The notes: a model not told the origin generated them from the sequence alone. A stretch of DNA of 64,000 nt from Persicaria tinctoria (GCA_037127255.1 JBANSL010000017.1:65827857-65891856), one strand, 5' to 3'; shown: positions 1 to 11,545, counted from the stretch's first letter. Program-made: numbers and translations.

Positions 1-411
1 GCACAGAACAGTCAACAATCAAGCTATCCTATGGGCCGCCCTTCGAGGGGCGACTAACCGGAGGGGCAACACCTCACGGTTTCTACCTAACTCGCCACTC
101 CAGCCACTACGACGCAAAGCCTTGGAGTCTTGTAGGCCCATCTGTAAAGAATAAGCTATATTTTGCCTACCCGTTCCCAACTACATCCAACAGGGATGGT
201 CTAGCGCTTTCACTACCCCTTCGTTTCCGTTTCTTTGATTACCAAATTTATTAAGTCAAGTTCATATTCAGTCCATTTGAGTTAGCCATGTTAAATTCAT
301 TTTGCCCCTTCTAAAACATTTTGAAAAACCATTTGAAAACCTTGGGCCACTTTCAACACCACTTCAACCTATCATACTCGGTTTGCATAACCTGAGCTCT
401 GATACCATCTT
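1..411 (-). mobile_element. Internal edge of an LTR retrotransposon, with primer-binding site
   Basis: This is the start of the internal region of a minus-strand LTR retrotransposon whose body lies left of the window. The minus strand at 396-407 reads TGGTATCAGAGC, the usual plant primer-binding site for initiator-Met tRNA. It sits 4 bases from the end of the long LTR at 412-3610. No gag or pol reading frame can be seen in the 400 bases present. Confidence 0.7.
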
Positions 412-3400
412 TGTAACGGCCCGGGATTATGATTCCCGAGTTACGTTTCGAGGGATAAAACCCCTCGTTAGGATCTTGCGCCCCGAGTACAGGTTGAAGG
501 TTTGAAATTCTATCCTAACATTTTGAAGTGGGATTTCATACCCAAAATTCGAAGGGATCGTTGGAATCCCCGGGGAAGTCCCCTGTACCTGTCATAAGTC
601 TAAGCGTAGAAAACCAACAGTCATGCAGATAGTAGAATCAAGGTGCAATACAAGAGGGTGCCACGGCTGAGCCGGGTCAAAACAAAATCAATAAGTGTAT
701 TTATCGAAATCTAAGGTTCGACCATTTCTTTGCAATCGCCCAAGAGAGTTCCCACGTCACAGAAGCAAGGAACAATAATGCTGCAAAACAAACCTAAAAA
801 AAATGTATGTGGGGCGGTGTCAGATCGAAGCCCTACGCAATATAGTCCCAAACAAGCAGACACATACACATGCTAGTCCTGATAAAGATGCTTCTAGATG
901 CAAGGCGGAATGTTAACACACTAACATGCCCCTAAGATCAAGTGCGTAAATATAATAAGGCCTTAGCACCGAATACCAAGTGGTATATCCCTCTCCTACC
1001 TCCACCCCCTTCCGATAGGGCGGAGACTGGCCAGCTCGTGAATGCATTCCATTATCATCGGGTGGCACGCATGCCCAACCCGTATCCACAATAAAGCCCG
1101 CATGCATCTCATAGTATAAGGAAGTTCATGACTCGATTGACTTAGGACGGGACCCGATGAGACTAGGTCGTCCTATAACCCTAGCAATGACTCTAGTTAC
1201 TTCACAGATAACGGCCGTTCTGTTTACAAAAGCAATGAGTAAACGAATGCTCAATCATAAGTGCAATCCTAGCAGGATACTACATGGCATGCTTTATTAT
1301 GAATGCAAACACCTAGTATGCACATGGCTACAAGCAGGGAGATCTCTTTTCGAATCTGAGTGAGCTCATATAGGAACTCACCTGGATGTGCAGAACAGCA
1401 AAAGGCAACAACTAGGTATACAGAAAGCCGGCATATCACAGATGATCACCTAACACATATATAAGTAATATAAATAAGTCTACTCCTAATGTTACTTAAA
1501 GCATATAATATCACACACAAGTCATCAATTTTATTCCCCAAGTTAGGCAAAGATAAGTCCTTTTCCCAAGATTTCCCAAAACTCTTTTAAAACCTCAAAT
1601 TAGATCAAATCACCATTCAGAACGTTTTCTCAAATCATCCAAAAATCCATTTATAAAACTTAATCCTTCAAATCTCAATTTAGGTCAAATCATATTTAAA
1701 TAAATAACTCTCAAAATTATTTGCCCAAAATCACTTATAAAACAACCCTTTTTTAATCGACTCGTTACTTATTTTATCAAAATAATCTCGACCATTTTAT
1801 TTTATAAAAATCAGCCCTTTATGGAATTTATAAACTAACCTCATTTTATAGAAATTATAAATCAACCCCCTTTTATTTTATAAAATCCGAAACCAAGCCC
1901 CCCCTTTTATTATTTTCCAAAACCAAATCCTTTTATTACCCAAAATAAAACATGCCCAAAACCCTTTTAGCAGAACCGGCCCAATCTGAGCCAAGCCCAA
2001 CTCTCAAACACTCCAGAGTCCAGTCTCGCTCTCTCTCAGAAATTTAGAGGAATTAAAAAAAGGGACGGGCCCCGGCGCTGAGCTGGCTCCGACGTGGCGA
2101 GGGCCTGCCATGGTCTTCCTCTTCCTCTTTCTCTCGGACTCCCTCCGTTGCCCAGAAACAGATCCCGCCGGCTTCAACCTTCCTCCTCCGCTCTCCTCTG
2201 CCTCGGCTCTTCCTTCTTCCTCTTCCCCGCCCGGCTTGCCTCGCTTCTCCTCTCACGTCTTCGCACTCTCGCACAGCCCCACCCTCACTCCTCGCCCGTT
2301 CGCCCTTGATCTCGCCGCTCGCTCTCGAGCTCACCGGACCTCTCGCCGACCCGCCTTCACTATCTATTTTTGACTAGTTTAATTGAAAAGCAGCACGAAA
2401 TCGAACATGGAAAAGGGACGGGAGGTTGGGAAACTCACCGAGGGGCGTCGAGGCTCGCCGGAGATTCGATGCGCTTCGTCGGAGTTCGATTGGGCTCGCC
2501 GGAATCCGCCTAGGAAGGGATGGGAAGGTTAAAAGAGGAGCCTTTCCTCGGTTTGGAAGTGAAGGAAGGGAGAAGAAGTGAAGGCGAACCTTACCGGAGC
2601 GGAACGGAAGACGGGGACGGCGCGGCGGCGCTCGGCGACGGTGGCCTGGTGGTTCCTGGCTCGGACGTCGGAGGTGAGGATGGGTTCTGCTGCTGCTCGT
2701 GTACCGGGAGCGGGATGGAGGCGGTAGTGGAAGCTCGGATCTGGCTCGCGGAAACAAGGGAAGCCGGGGCTGCGGTGGTGCTCGGAGTGCCGCTGTCTGC
2801 TCGACGGAGGGAGAGCAAGGTGAGGTTGCTTGATGCGGAGCTCCTTGGCTCGGCATAAATCGGAAGGAGAAACGGGAGTCCGAAGACTGCGGCCTCAATA
2901 GAGAAAGAAAGGGCTCGGCGGCTCGATTCGTGGTCGCTGGCGGCGAGGCTTAGGCTTCCGACGCCGCAGGAAGGAGAATCCTGAGGCTCCTAGTGGAGGT
3001 GCTGCTGCTCAGACTCGGAGGACTCGAAGGAGAAGCTGAGCACTCGGCTCGTTGGGTTTGGTGGGAACAGGAAGAAAAATTGAAGAAATAGGGAGTTTGG
3101 GGGTTTGAATGGGAATTTGTGTGTTTGAAATAAAATGAAAATCTGAGCCAGGAGATATTGGGTTCAAGGTGAAAAGTGGATCGATGGGAATCAAACAGAA
3201 GAGAGTTGTTTGGCAGCTTGCCAAAATGGAGGGTCAACACTGTGAACACTGTGGGAGAGGTAAAAGGGAAGAGTGATGTTACATCAAATTGGGATGGGAA
3301 AACCTACTTGTTTTACTGAAATCCGGTATTGAGGAGAGGAGAAAAGACAAAAGGAAGGTAGTCCCAAAGCAAGATTTTAATACCCGAAAATAAATCTCGA

Positions 3401-3610
3401 AACCCGTTCGCTCGATTAATTTGATTTTTTTTTTTAAAAAAAAAACGAAAAGGTTGTTGCCATGTCAAGTTAATTCCTAAAATTTTATTTTAGGCCGGTA
3501 TTCGCTTTAAGAATTTCGAGTTCGATTAAATTGAGGATAAGTTTTCCTTATAATATCCGATTTAAATTCATTTTTCTAAAAATTATGATTTGAAAATCTG
3601 GGCCGTTACA
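412..3610 (-). repeat. Long LTR (about 3.2 kb) of a minus-strand LTR retrotransposon, probably Ty3/gypsy
   Basis: On the minus strand it starts TGTAACGGCCCAG at 3610 and ends GGGCCGTTACA at 412, giving TG...CA ends next to a Met-tRNA primer site. The family resembles the plus-strand LTR at 23172-26080. The two share the terminal GGCCGTTACA block and a conserved stretch (about 1000-1110 here, about 25390-25510 there) around the words GCATTCA, GAGCTGGCCAGTCTCCGCC. The GC-rich interval 2050-2900 gives overlapping open frames on both strands. I read these as an LTR leader region with biased composition, not genes. Assignment to Ty3/gypsy (Tekay/Del-like) rests on LTR size and style only, since no pol is visible. 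Confidence 0.75.
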
Positions 3611-4116
3611 GAGGGAATTGTTTTAGAGATTTTGATATTTTAATCTCTATTTTAGAGATTTTTTTATCAAAGTTGTTGGACTTGCTCTTATGGTGCTAAA
3701 CTTCAATACCAGAACTGCTTGTCATATTAGTGGGAAAAAATCAATTATCTTACTAATAAATAATACTTTTAGACTTATATGGATTAAATTTTATAATTAG
3801 TGGTAAAAAAACACTTGATATTTAGGGCAGTCTGCAACCTTCCGTCGTGGGACCATCTTAGAGCGTCCTTCCGAGAGAGAATTCGAAGTCCCAAATCTTC
3901 CTTCATACCATTGTTGACAAGGATGTTGTAGGCAAGATGAGCGATCGACGATCAACAACATTAGGTCATTAGCTTCAATTTGCTGAAAATATGACGAATA
4001 GAAACCGAACAAAAAAAGTTAAAAGTAATTTAGTATCTGATTGTAACAACTTGATATTTCAAGGGCGCGTCCAATATCCGAGCAACGCTTCATTAAATCC
4101 AAATGAGTTTCACGCT
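3611..4116. other. Unassigned AT-rich DNA
   Basis: Single-copy-looking AT-rich sequence to the right of the long LTR. It has a short repeated word (TTTTAGAGATTTT near 3621 and 3651). I see no convincing gene or transposon terminus. Confidence 0.4.
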
Positions 4117-4366
4117 AATTACTACTTCCGTTCGGCAAAACTTGTTGTTTACTATTCATGCACGCTTTTTTTAGAACGATAAAAACTATATATAATATTC
4201 ATTTTTTATAATTTTTTTAACAAGTTTGTACTTATTAATAATAACTACGAAATTGTTAAAAAAAATTATTAAAAAACTAGATATTTTATATGAGTAGGTT
4301 TTATCTTCTAAAAAAACGTGCATAAATAATGAAGTGACAAGTTTTTCCGAACGGATGTAGTAATTA
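4117..4366. mobile_element. MITE with long imperfect terminal inverted repeats
   Basis: The left end (TTACTACTTCCGTTCGG...) and the reverse complement of the right end (TTACTACATCCGTTCGG...) match with few changes over about 60-70 bases, including the word TTATGCACG or TCATGCACG. The interior is AT-rich and non-coding. The TCCGTTCGG core flanked by TA suggests a Stowaway-like (Tc1/mariner) MITE. The inverted similarity runs through the TA, so the exact boundary and target duplication are uncertain by a few bases. Confidence 0.65.
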
Positions 4367-4805
4367 AATCCACGTAACCTGCCCGGCCGGCGGACACAAC
4401 TCATGTAGTATGCTTTACGGAGTAATTAATTAATGATCAAAGTAATTAAAGGGAAACCGGCCACAGACTACGGAATTGTAAACCCAACAAATTAACCAAT
4501 TAAGTAAGGATCTGTTTGGATTTCAATTGTATTATATATGTTTATAATGTAAATAGGAAATGTGGTGTTTTATTTTCATAATATTTAAGGTGTTTAAATT
4601 AATGGTGTATTTAGATTCCACGATATATGAATTATAATAAAATTATTTTATTTTGATTTATGTGATTATTTGATTAAATTATTTTTTTTATCTCGATTTT
4701 TACGATATTTTTGTTGGGGTGTTTACTAGAATATCCATATTTGCTCCTTTATTAGCATTTTGTCCAACAACCTATCCATATTAGCTAAATGTCCACCCAC
4801 TCCAC

Positions 4806-4918
4806 CGTGTTTGCTGAAACCGGAGTTGCTGAAACTGGAGTTACGGATGCTGCTGAAATCGGGATTTCTGAAACCGGAGCTGCTGACGCCGACGTTGCTG
4901 CAACCGGAGTTGCTGACA
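4806..4918 (+). repeat. 15-bp tandem array (GCTGAAACCGGAGTT type)
   Basis: About seven imperfect copies of a 15-base unit built on GCTGAAACCGGAGTT. Read in one plus frame the array encodes a run of Ala-Glu-Thr-Gly-Val-like pentapeptides, but no start or surrounding gene supports translation. The array is cut by the hAT insertion immediately after its last unit. Confidence 0.6.
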
Positions 4919-4926
4919 CCAATGAT

Positions 4927-5978
4927 TAGGGTTGGGCATCCGGTCTGGACCGGACCGGATATTCCGGTCCCGGTCCGATCCAGTGGACCGGAAACTCTAG
5001 AGACTTGGACCGCGGATCGGTCCGGGACCGAGAAATATGGTCCCGGGTTTTCCAGTCCGCGGACCGGAAAGACCGGTTGGACCGTAATTTCCTATAGCAG
5101 CCCCTGTTTGCACTGCAAACTTTGCAGTTGAATGGAAAAAAAAAACCACAATCTGTACAATCCCTTAATTCAAGTGAAAATGCATTTCCATACCTTCATG
5201 ATTTCATCCAGTCATTCCTTCAAATTAGAACAACGACAAATCCAAGTTCAACTTACAATAAGATTGAAGTTTAAACTTAAAGGCAAAATCCATAAAGTAC
5301 AAATTGAAACTAGATCTAAAAATTGAATATAGGCTACAAATCGAAATCCCCTAAAATCAAAATCTAGATCTGAAGATTTCTGGAATTTTTTTAACTAACC
5401 CTAGATCTGAAACGGAGGAGCCGCCAGGAGGTTCACAGCCCCAATAGAAAGAAGAAGTGGGGAGGTTGGAGGAAGGATACCCCAAGGTCGGCGGCGGAAC
5501 CAGCAGGCGGCCAAGGCCGGCGCGCCATACCCACCACACCAGGACACACCGGAGAAGGGATCAACACGCGAGCACACGAACTGAGAGGCGCACCAAACAG
5601 AGAGAGGACTGGTGGCCTGCTGGCGCTGGCGGTGGCTGGTGGGAGTGGTGGCCGGCATCGGGATGAGGGTTGAGAGGCGCGCTGAAGCCGCTGCACAGAG
5701 TGTCGTTGAATAGAGAGAGGGCTGAGAGAGTGAGGCACTCTAGGGCCGGCTGCGTAAAGAAAGAAGAATTGCCCTTCTTCTTTTTTTTTTTTTAAATAAA
5801 CAGGAAAGCCGGTCCAATTCCGGTCCGGACCGAAAATTCCGGTCTGGTCCCGGGTTTGGACCGGGACCCGGAATCTAAAAAATTTTGGACCATGGACCGG
5901 ACCATAATACTTCCGGTCCGATCCAAGACCGTAATTTCCGGTCCGATTCCGGTCCGATTCAAATTTAGCCCAGCCCTA
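4927..5978. mobile_element. Non-autonomous hAT element with CCAATGAT target duplication
   Basis: The 8-bp direct repeat CCAATGAT occurs at 4919-4926 and 5979-5986. The ends are inverted (TAGGGTTGGGC on the left, TAGGGCTGGGC on the right when reversed). Both subterminal zones, about 4940-5075 and 5810-5960, are packed with GGACCGG/CCGGTCC words in both orientations, as expected of hAT transposase-binding regions. The 1052-bp length and lack of any transposase frame make it non-autonomous. The GC-rich centre (5400-5740) has open frames on the minus strand that look like low-complexity leader sequence. I do not recognise any product. Confidence 0.85.
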
Positions 5979-6233
5979 CCAATGATGCGAACACCAATAG
6001 AACGGCCTAAAAATGATGCTGACAACAATTATATGGACACACAAATTCACCAAGTAGAACAACTCAAAAAGACACTAACTAGATGCGGACAACAATATAA
6101 AATTTCAACATTTCAGCATGACGAATTCCGCATTTTACCATAACGAATTCCCGGAGTTGAATTGTAATTGATCATCTCAATTCAATAAACCTGAGTGTGC
6201 AAAAGCGAATAACACAAAAAACAAAATCTCAAA

Positions 6234-6356
6234 CTGAAATCCAGACCTTGTGAGGTGAACGCAAACAATTCGATTTGCAAAAACCTGGATCTAAGGTGAT
6301 TACCACTGAAATCCACAAACCTTGTGAGGTGAAGGCAAACAATTTGATTTACAAAC
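6234..6356 (+). repeat. Direct duplication of a roughly 50-bp block
   Basis: The block CTGAAATCCA...CCTTGTGAGGTGAA.GCAAACAATT.GATTT occurs at 6234-6285 and again at 6304-6354, separated by about 20 bases, with only a few differences. Its purpose is unknown. It lies inside the tentative TIR element. Confidence 0.6.
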
Positions 6357-6399
6357 ACCTTATACCGCTGGTGAAGTACAACTCAAAGTCGGCCTGTTC

Positions 6400-6835
6400 G
6401 ACGAGCTTGGAATGCCGCTGCTAATTGAGCTCGTCGCCTCTATAAAAAGTCGTGAGCAACCACAGGCTCCGCAACATCCGGTCAATTTTTATCCCCCGCT
6501 TGTAACCGATCGAGTTTTGGTGGTCGGATCTCTCATGCTCCTCGTTTCGCTTCCTCTCGTTGGAGATGAGGACGTTGTCGTCCTCCACCACCACCTGCAA
6601 TCGATCGATGGTGATGATCGCTTCCTCTCGTCGGTGTTTGGCTCCCTTTTGCCTGCAATCGATCGTCCTCGTTCCACTTCCCTTCGCCGGCGTTTCGTTG
6701 ATGATGATGATCGATTGGCGGCTTCTTCTTTGGATCAATCGACCACGATACCGGAGATCTGATGTCGTTGCCTCTGTTTGTTCTCCGGTGTTTCTTTGCC
6801 TTTGTATCTTTGATTCTGATTTGACGGCATAGAAA
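6400..6835. other. GC-richer stretch without a recognisable gene
   Basis: This interval has long open frames on both strands because its composition avoids stops. None shows a domain, a plausible splice pattern or a recognisable family. It resembles the first exon or leader of a captured gene inside a transposon, but that is inference only. Confidence 0.3.
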
Positions 6836-7078
6836 GGAGAAAGAAGGAGATGAGGGAGATACGAGATTAGGGTTGGATCTCATGAGGACAATTTTGTCTA
6901 AAAAATTTTAGATGGACAAACACCTAATTTAACATGCTAGGTTCCCCCAATAAAGCCCCAAAAAGGGTCCGTTTCTCAAATTAATTCTATTTTTATTTAT
7001 ACAACCAAAAACTCATATAAAACGAGATAAAATAATTACATTATATATAATTAAAATGCAATGAAAACCAAACATCTC

Positions 7079-8129
7079 CTAAAAGGAGTAGGTAAGTAAC
7101 ACTTGTATAGTTGTATAGTTGTATCCTCACATAATACTTATTTTATATTATAATAAAGCGCATGGATTAGCCCTTCATTTCCTGGATGGTGAAGAACGCA
7201 TATTCCATTATTTTCTTGTCGATCTCTTACATTAAATTGTTAAACACGGCTTTTGTATTTTTTTTATTTTTTTTTGATTAGGTAAAAATTTGGATAGAGG
7301 ACTATCCAAGCGCATCCAGACGGTTGAGGATCTAGAAGATCTTTGTTAGATGGTATGTGTACCCCATAAGTAGAGTGACAAAATTTAGAAAAAATAATAA
7401 TTATAAGTTGGTGCAGTGGTTACGAAAATATATTCCATATTAAATGATTTTATTCAAATCTTTCTAAAATATAGAGTTGCTTTATGAGTGGAGGGTCAAC
7501 TCCTTAAATTGACCAAACAATACTCGATTCAAATGTAAACTGACTGAACTCAATCGAATTGGACTAGGATGGAACCCCACTAGTCCCACTGGTCTTGTGT
7601 ACTCGGTTTGGTTAGCGAAAGAAGTGCTCGAACGTGTGACCCTCCATGTCATATGACCCACCAAAATTTAGCATGGTATTAGGGTGGTGTGGTCTGAGAC
7701 CTTAGTCTATTGATTAGACGATCATAAGACGTTATATCATCAAGTGCAACTGGCAGATATTGTGTGACTATTGGCTAGCTAGACAATTGCACTTGAGAGA
7801 GGTGTGTGGAAGATGTGAAATGATAGAAAATATATCCCACACATTGGAATTCTATGAAATCCAAGCCTTATATACAAGTCGATGGGCTTTAAGCGGTGTT
7901 TCAAAGTCTAAGAGCCTGTTTGTCACAAGCTTTAAGTGGTGTTGCAAAGTTTTTGCCATTTAAAAAAAAACATTGTGAAAATTGTCATGCCAAACAAGAA
8001 TTTACTCTTTTAGTCTATCCACAAAGGATAATTTTTTTTGATAATTTCATCAAAAAATTCATTTAGATTTTAAACTTAATTAAGCTAGATTAATTATAAT
8101 ATTAAGCTAGATTAAAATTGGGTGAATTT
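7079..8129. other. AT-rich intergenic DNA with a SINE or LINE tail remnant
   Basis: Mostly featureless. At 7258-7300 a T-run followed by GATTAGGTAAAAATTTGGA looks like the reversed poly(A) end of a retroposon. The same kind of tail is seen at 46895-46925 (plus), 11865-11900 (minus) and 21548-21580 (minus). Confidence 0.4.
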
Positions 8130-9039
8130 GGTAAGTGTCTATATTTTGGGCAAAAATTAAACTCTAGGACAAAAATGGGAAAAAAATTAGGTCGGTGTCC
8201 ACAAATTCCAACTTTGCCCATATCTATTTTATTTCACGCACCCTCGCTCTCCAAACTCTCCTCTCCCATGGCTGACTTATGAAGGCCTAGTTCACCTTCA
8301 ATGGCTTCTCCATCTTCCTCCTCCCTCGCTTTCCAATCTCTCCTCTCGTCCTCGCCTCCCTCCGGTCACTCCCCTGTCAAAACCGAGCACCTGAACACCG
8401 AGATTTCAACCAGAGGTGTTCGACCCATCCGCGATTCAATTCAGATCTTAGATCTGGTGGCTTCTGAGCACATGGAATGAGGCCTTGTATCCGCCGCCGG
8501 TAATCGATCAACAATCCCGTTGCAATCTTTCTCATTCACAATCCCGTATTAGGATAGATTTTGCTCGTGACTGATCGATCGACATATTTGTGATGTGCAG
8601 ATTTTGATTCGATTCGATTTTGTGCTAGGACTGTTGGCCGGGAGCGCTGCTCGCTTGTCTATCGGCGGATTGCTGAAGGGAGAAGTAGGGGTTGTGAGTG
8701 TGAATCTGGAGAACGGAGTCCGAGGATCACCGAGCCCTTGAAGCCAACGGCAACAAGCCCTGGTTCGAACCCAACAGTCCTAGCACCTGTAGAGGCAAGC
8801 CTCCGCCGTTCCAAACTGAACCTGAATCCCAAGCTGCGATTGTTGACAAATATTTCACATATTCTTAATAACTATCAAATTAATGTCTTTAATTCACATA
8901 TTCATGACAGTGCTACGACATGTCTTGCATTACGACATGTCTTGAATTCAAATTAATGGATTGCATTCATGACAGTGCTACGACATCAAATTAATGTCCA
9001 AACGCAACAGTCCTAGCACTTGTAGCTTGTGATTGACTT

Positions 9040-10440
9040 GATTGGGTCATAAACACTGTAATAAAAGGAAAACCCTATAGACGTTGTAACCAAAATAAAA
9101 ACAGGGTCATAGACACTGTAATCAAAATAAAAACAGTGCCATAGCCACTGTCGCCATTATAAAAACAAATTCATAGACATTGTAATCAAAGGAAAACCCT
9201 AAGACAAGGGAAGCACAAACCCTATAGGGGCTAATGAGAAGCCAAACAGTTCTTCTCTAATACATGAATGGGTAAGAGGGTCATAGACACTGTAATCAAA
9301 ATAAAAACAGGGTAATAAATACTATAACAAAAAAAAACCCTAGGACAAGAGAAGCACAACCCTATAGGGGCTAATGAGAAGCCAAAATACATGTGATGAC
9401 AGTTCTTCTCTAATTTCTAATTTCTAGTTTTCTAGATTTTTTTTAAAGTAATGTCACCACAATAAAAAAAAATAAAAATGTAACTACTGTTGTAACCACT
9501 ATAAAAATAAAGTCATAGATACTGTCACCACTATAAAAGCATGGTCATAGACACTGTAATCAAAGGGAAATCATATGATAAGCGAAGCACAAACCCTATA
9601 GGGGCTAATGAGAAGCCAAAATAAATGTGGTGACAGTTCTCCTCTAATACATGAATGGTTGTAAGAGGGTCATAGACACTATAATCAAAATAAAAACAGT
9701 GTCATAACCACTGTCACCACTATAAAAAACAAAGTCATAGACACTGTAATCAAATAGAAAACCCTATAGACGATGTAACCAAAATAAAAACAGCTTTATA
9801 GACACTGTCACCACTCTGAAAAACGGTCATAGACACTGTAATCAAAGAAAAACCCTAGAAAAAGGGAAGCACAAATCCTATAGGGGCTAATGAGAAGCCG
9901 ATATTCATGTGGTGACAGTTCTCCTCTAATATATGAATGGGTAAGATGAACATAGACGTTGTAACCACTGTTAAAACAGGGTCATAGAACATGTAATCAC
10001 TATAAAAAAAAAGGGATAAAAACATTGTAACCACTATTAAAATAAGGTTATAGACACTTGTAACCAAAAGGAAAACTCTATGATTAAAGAAGAACAAACC
10101 CTAAAGGGGCTAATGAGAAGCAAAAAGAACATGTGATGTACAATATGGTTTAGGGTTTAGGGTTAAGTCTTTAGGGTTTAGGGCTAAGGCCCTAAACCCT
10201 ACGACAAGGGAGGCACAAACCCTATAGAGGCTAATGAGAAGCCAAAATATATACATGTGGTGACAGTTCTCCTCTAATAAATGAATGGGTAAGGGGATCA
10301 TAGACGCTGTAATCAAAATAAAAATCGGTTCATAGACACTGTCACCACTATAAAAAAAGGGTTATAGACACTGTAACCAAAGGAAAACCCTAGGACAAGG
10401 AAAGCACAAACCCTAAAGGGGCTAAACATAAACAAAAGAA
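9040..10440 (+). repeat. Irregular higher-order tandem array
   Basis: Two alternating words recur through 1.4 kb. One is GGTCATAGACACTGTAATCA followed by AAATAAAAAC, about 30 bases, with a TCACCACTATAAAA variant. The other is CCTATAGGGGCTAATGAGAA. The second occurs near 9220, 9361, 9596, 9878, 10098, 10221 and 10412, so the higher-order spacing is irregular at about 120-280 bases. It is often followed by GTGGTGACAGTTCT and ATGAATGGGTAAG. There is no long open frame through the array, so it is non-coding. Confidence 0.85.
10146..10199. repeat. Short interstitial telomere-like repeat
   Basis: The plant telomere unit TTTAGGG occurs four times in the direct sense (two adjacent, then a broken unit, then two more). 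It is followed by CCTAAACCCT in the reverse sense, making a small inverted arrangement. It is embedded in the tandem array. It is too short to be a chromosome-end relic with certainty. Confidence 0.65.
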
Positions 10441-10861
10441 CAACTTGTTGCTTGATTTTTTCGTAGTGATGGGAGATTACGAGAACTCAAATGATTTCTC
10501 TTCATTTGTTAATCATAAGCAATGGATGTTTCATTCGAAATCTTGGTTTATACATTTTTTTAATTTTCTCTTCATTTGCCCTAAAAGATACAAAGTACTA
10601 AAACCCTTCATAGCATAAGAACTCAAATGATTTCTACCAAGTGAAAGATTCAACATATGCTAAAACTGTAGCATGAAACCGAAAGGCAAACTGATCCATT
10701 TTGAGATCAAAAACAAATTCCCATTCACAACAACTAAAAGCCCGGATTGCTTCCATATTCAACAGACGGAATAAAAAAGTGGATTTGCTTACCAATTTGC
10801 TTGAGCATATTACGCAGAGATTGACAATTTTTAAACAAAAATAAATTACTAATTCCTAATG

Positions 10862-10944
10862 GCTAATTGCCAGTTCCTAATTGAAACAAAAAATTGCCCT
10901 GTCACCACAACTGAATTGCCAGTTCCTAATTGAAACAAAAAATC
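10862..10944 (+). repeat. Short direct repeat next to the captured exon
   Basis: The word ATTGCCAGTTCCTAATTGAA followed by ACAAAAAAT is present at about 10867-10895 and 10914-10943. The repeat lies exactly where similarity of the neighbouring minus-strand exon to the nitrilase-like family stops. It therefore probably marks a junction formed during capture or repair. Confidence 0.6.
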
Positions 10945-10971
10945 ACCAAGGGAAGGCCGTTGACAGAGGCG

Positions 10972-11049
10972 AGAGCATGTGGCGAAATTGGCAGCGAGGT
11001 CTTTGACAGAGGTCATCTGAGCGACGACGACGCAGACTGAGTTTGCCAT
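10972..11049 (-). pseudogene. First-exon fragment of a nitrilase-like (NLP/NIT1-type amidase) gene
   Basis: The minus-strand frame from the ATG at 11049 begins MANSVCVVVAQMTSVKDL and continues AANFATCSRL. This closely resembles the N-terminus of plant nitrilase-like proteins, whose family begins the carbon-nitrogen hydrolase fold with a V-A-A-Q-M-T-S strand. About 26 residues match. The frame then runs into unrelated sequence containing the short direct repeat, and the catalytic Glu-Lys-Cys region is absent. Upstream, 11050-11450 is GC-rich and may be the captured leader or transit region in other frames. I infer a captured exon in a repeat rather than a working gene. Family recognition is from memory, so the confidence is moderate. 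Confidence 0.5.
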
Positions 11050-11545
11050 GGCGGAGTCGGCGGCAAAGGCAATGGCAATTGTGGCGGCGCGCGTGGGGAG
11101 GCAAGGGAAGGCCGATTTGGAGACTGACTTCGATGGAGGGAGTGGCTATAGGAGTGCGACTCCGAGACGAAATCCGACTGAAATCTTATCAAAGTCATGG
11201 ATCTGATTTGGAAGAGAAAGGGAAGCGCGTTTCGGCGAGGGAGGGAGCGGCGCGGCGCGGCACAGCGACGACGATGGAGGGAGCCGGGCGAGGGAGGAGG
11301 GGAGGCCGACAAGGAGGGAGAAAGAGATGTCGGAGGCGATCAATCTGGAGGATAGGAGGAGGTGATCGGCGGTGGCAAATCACCAAATCCAGATCGGGAG
11401 ATCAACAATCGGCCATGGGAGTTTGGGAGAAGATGGGGAAGAACGAGATGTGAAATACTCCGTATAGGTGTTCTGATGGAAATTATAAAGGTAAGGGTAA
11501 AAGGGGTATTATGAAAATATTATGGACATTTACTAGCAATGCTCA

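Larger units (their letters stand above)
4511..7078. mobile_element. Possible TIR element of about 2.6 kb containing a nested hAT
   Basis: The left edge reads CTGTTTGGATTTCAATTGTA and the reverse complement of the right edge reads ATGTTTGGTTTTCATTGCAT. Both continue into TTATATAT-rich DNA, so they look like degenerate terminal inverted repeats. The interior holds a 15-bp tandem array (4806-4918), the hAT at 4927-5978, a duplicated block (6234-6356) and a GC-richer stretch at 6400-6830. Several unrelated open frames occur in that stretch and none is recognisable. No target duplication could be fixed, so this element is tentative. Confidence 0.35.
8130..11545. mobile_element. Possible gene-capturing repeat (boundaries uncertain)
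   Basis: This is a 3.4-kb interval with unusual contents: a GC-rich leader-like segment (8250-8830), an irregular tandem array (9040-10440), a telomere-like patch and a fragment of a nitrilase-like gene on the minus strand (10972-11049). Similar phrases mark its two sides (GTGTCTATATTTTGGGC near 8137, TATGGACATTTACTAGC near 11522). They echo phrases near 4770 and 6910 of the previous repeat. No clean inverted repeat or target duplication was found, so its class is not decided. Confidence 0.3.

Noticed and set aside
2053..2898. Overlapping long open frames on both strands
   Set aside because: They lie in the GC-rich leader part of a long LTR, lack recognisable domains, and occur in all frames because the composition has few stops.
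5401..5738. Minus-strand frame of about 100 codons inside the hAT element
   Set aside because: Low-complexity Ser/Pro/Arg sequence with no similarity I recognise and no splice context. Not enough to call a captured gene.
10146..10199. Chromosome-end fusion site
   Set aside because: Only four complete direct TTTAGGG units plus a short reverse part, embedded in a satellite. Too little to claim a telomere fusion.
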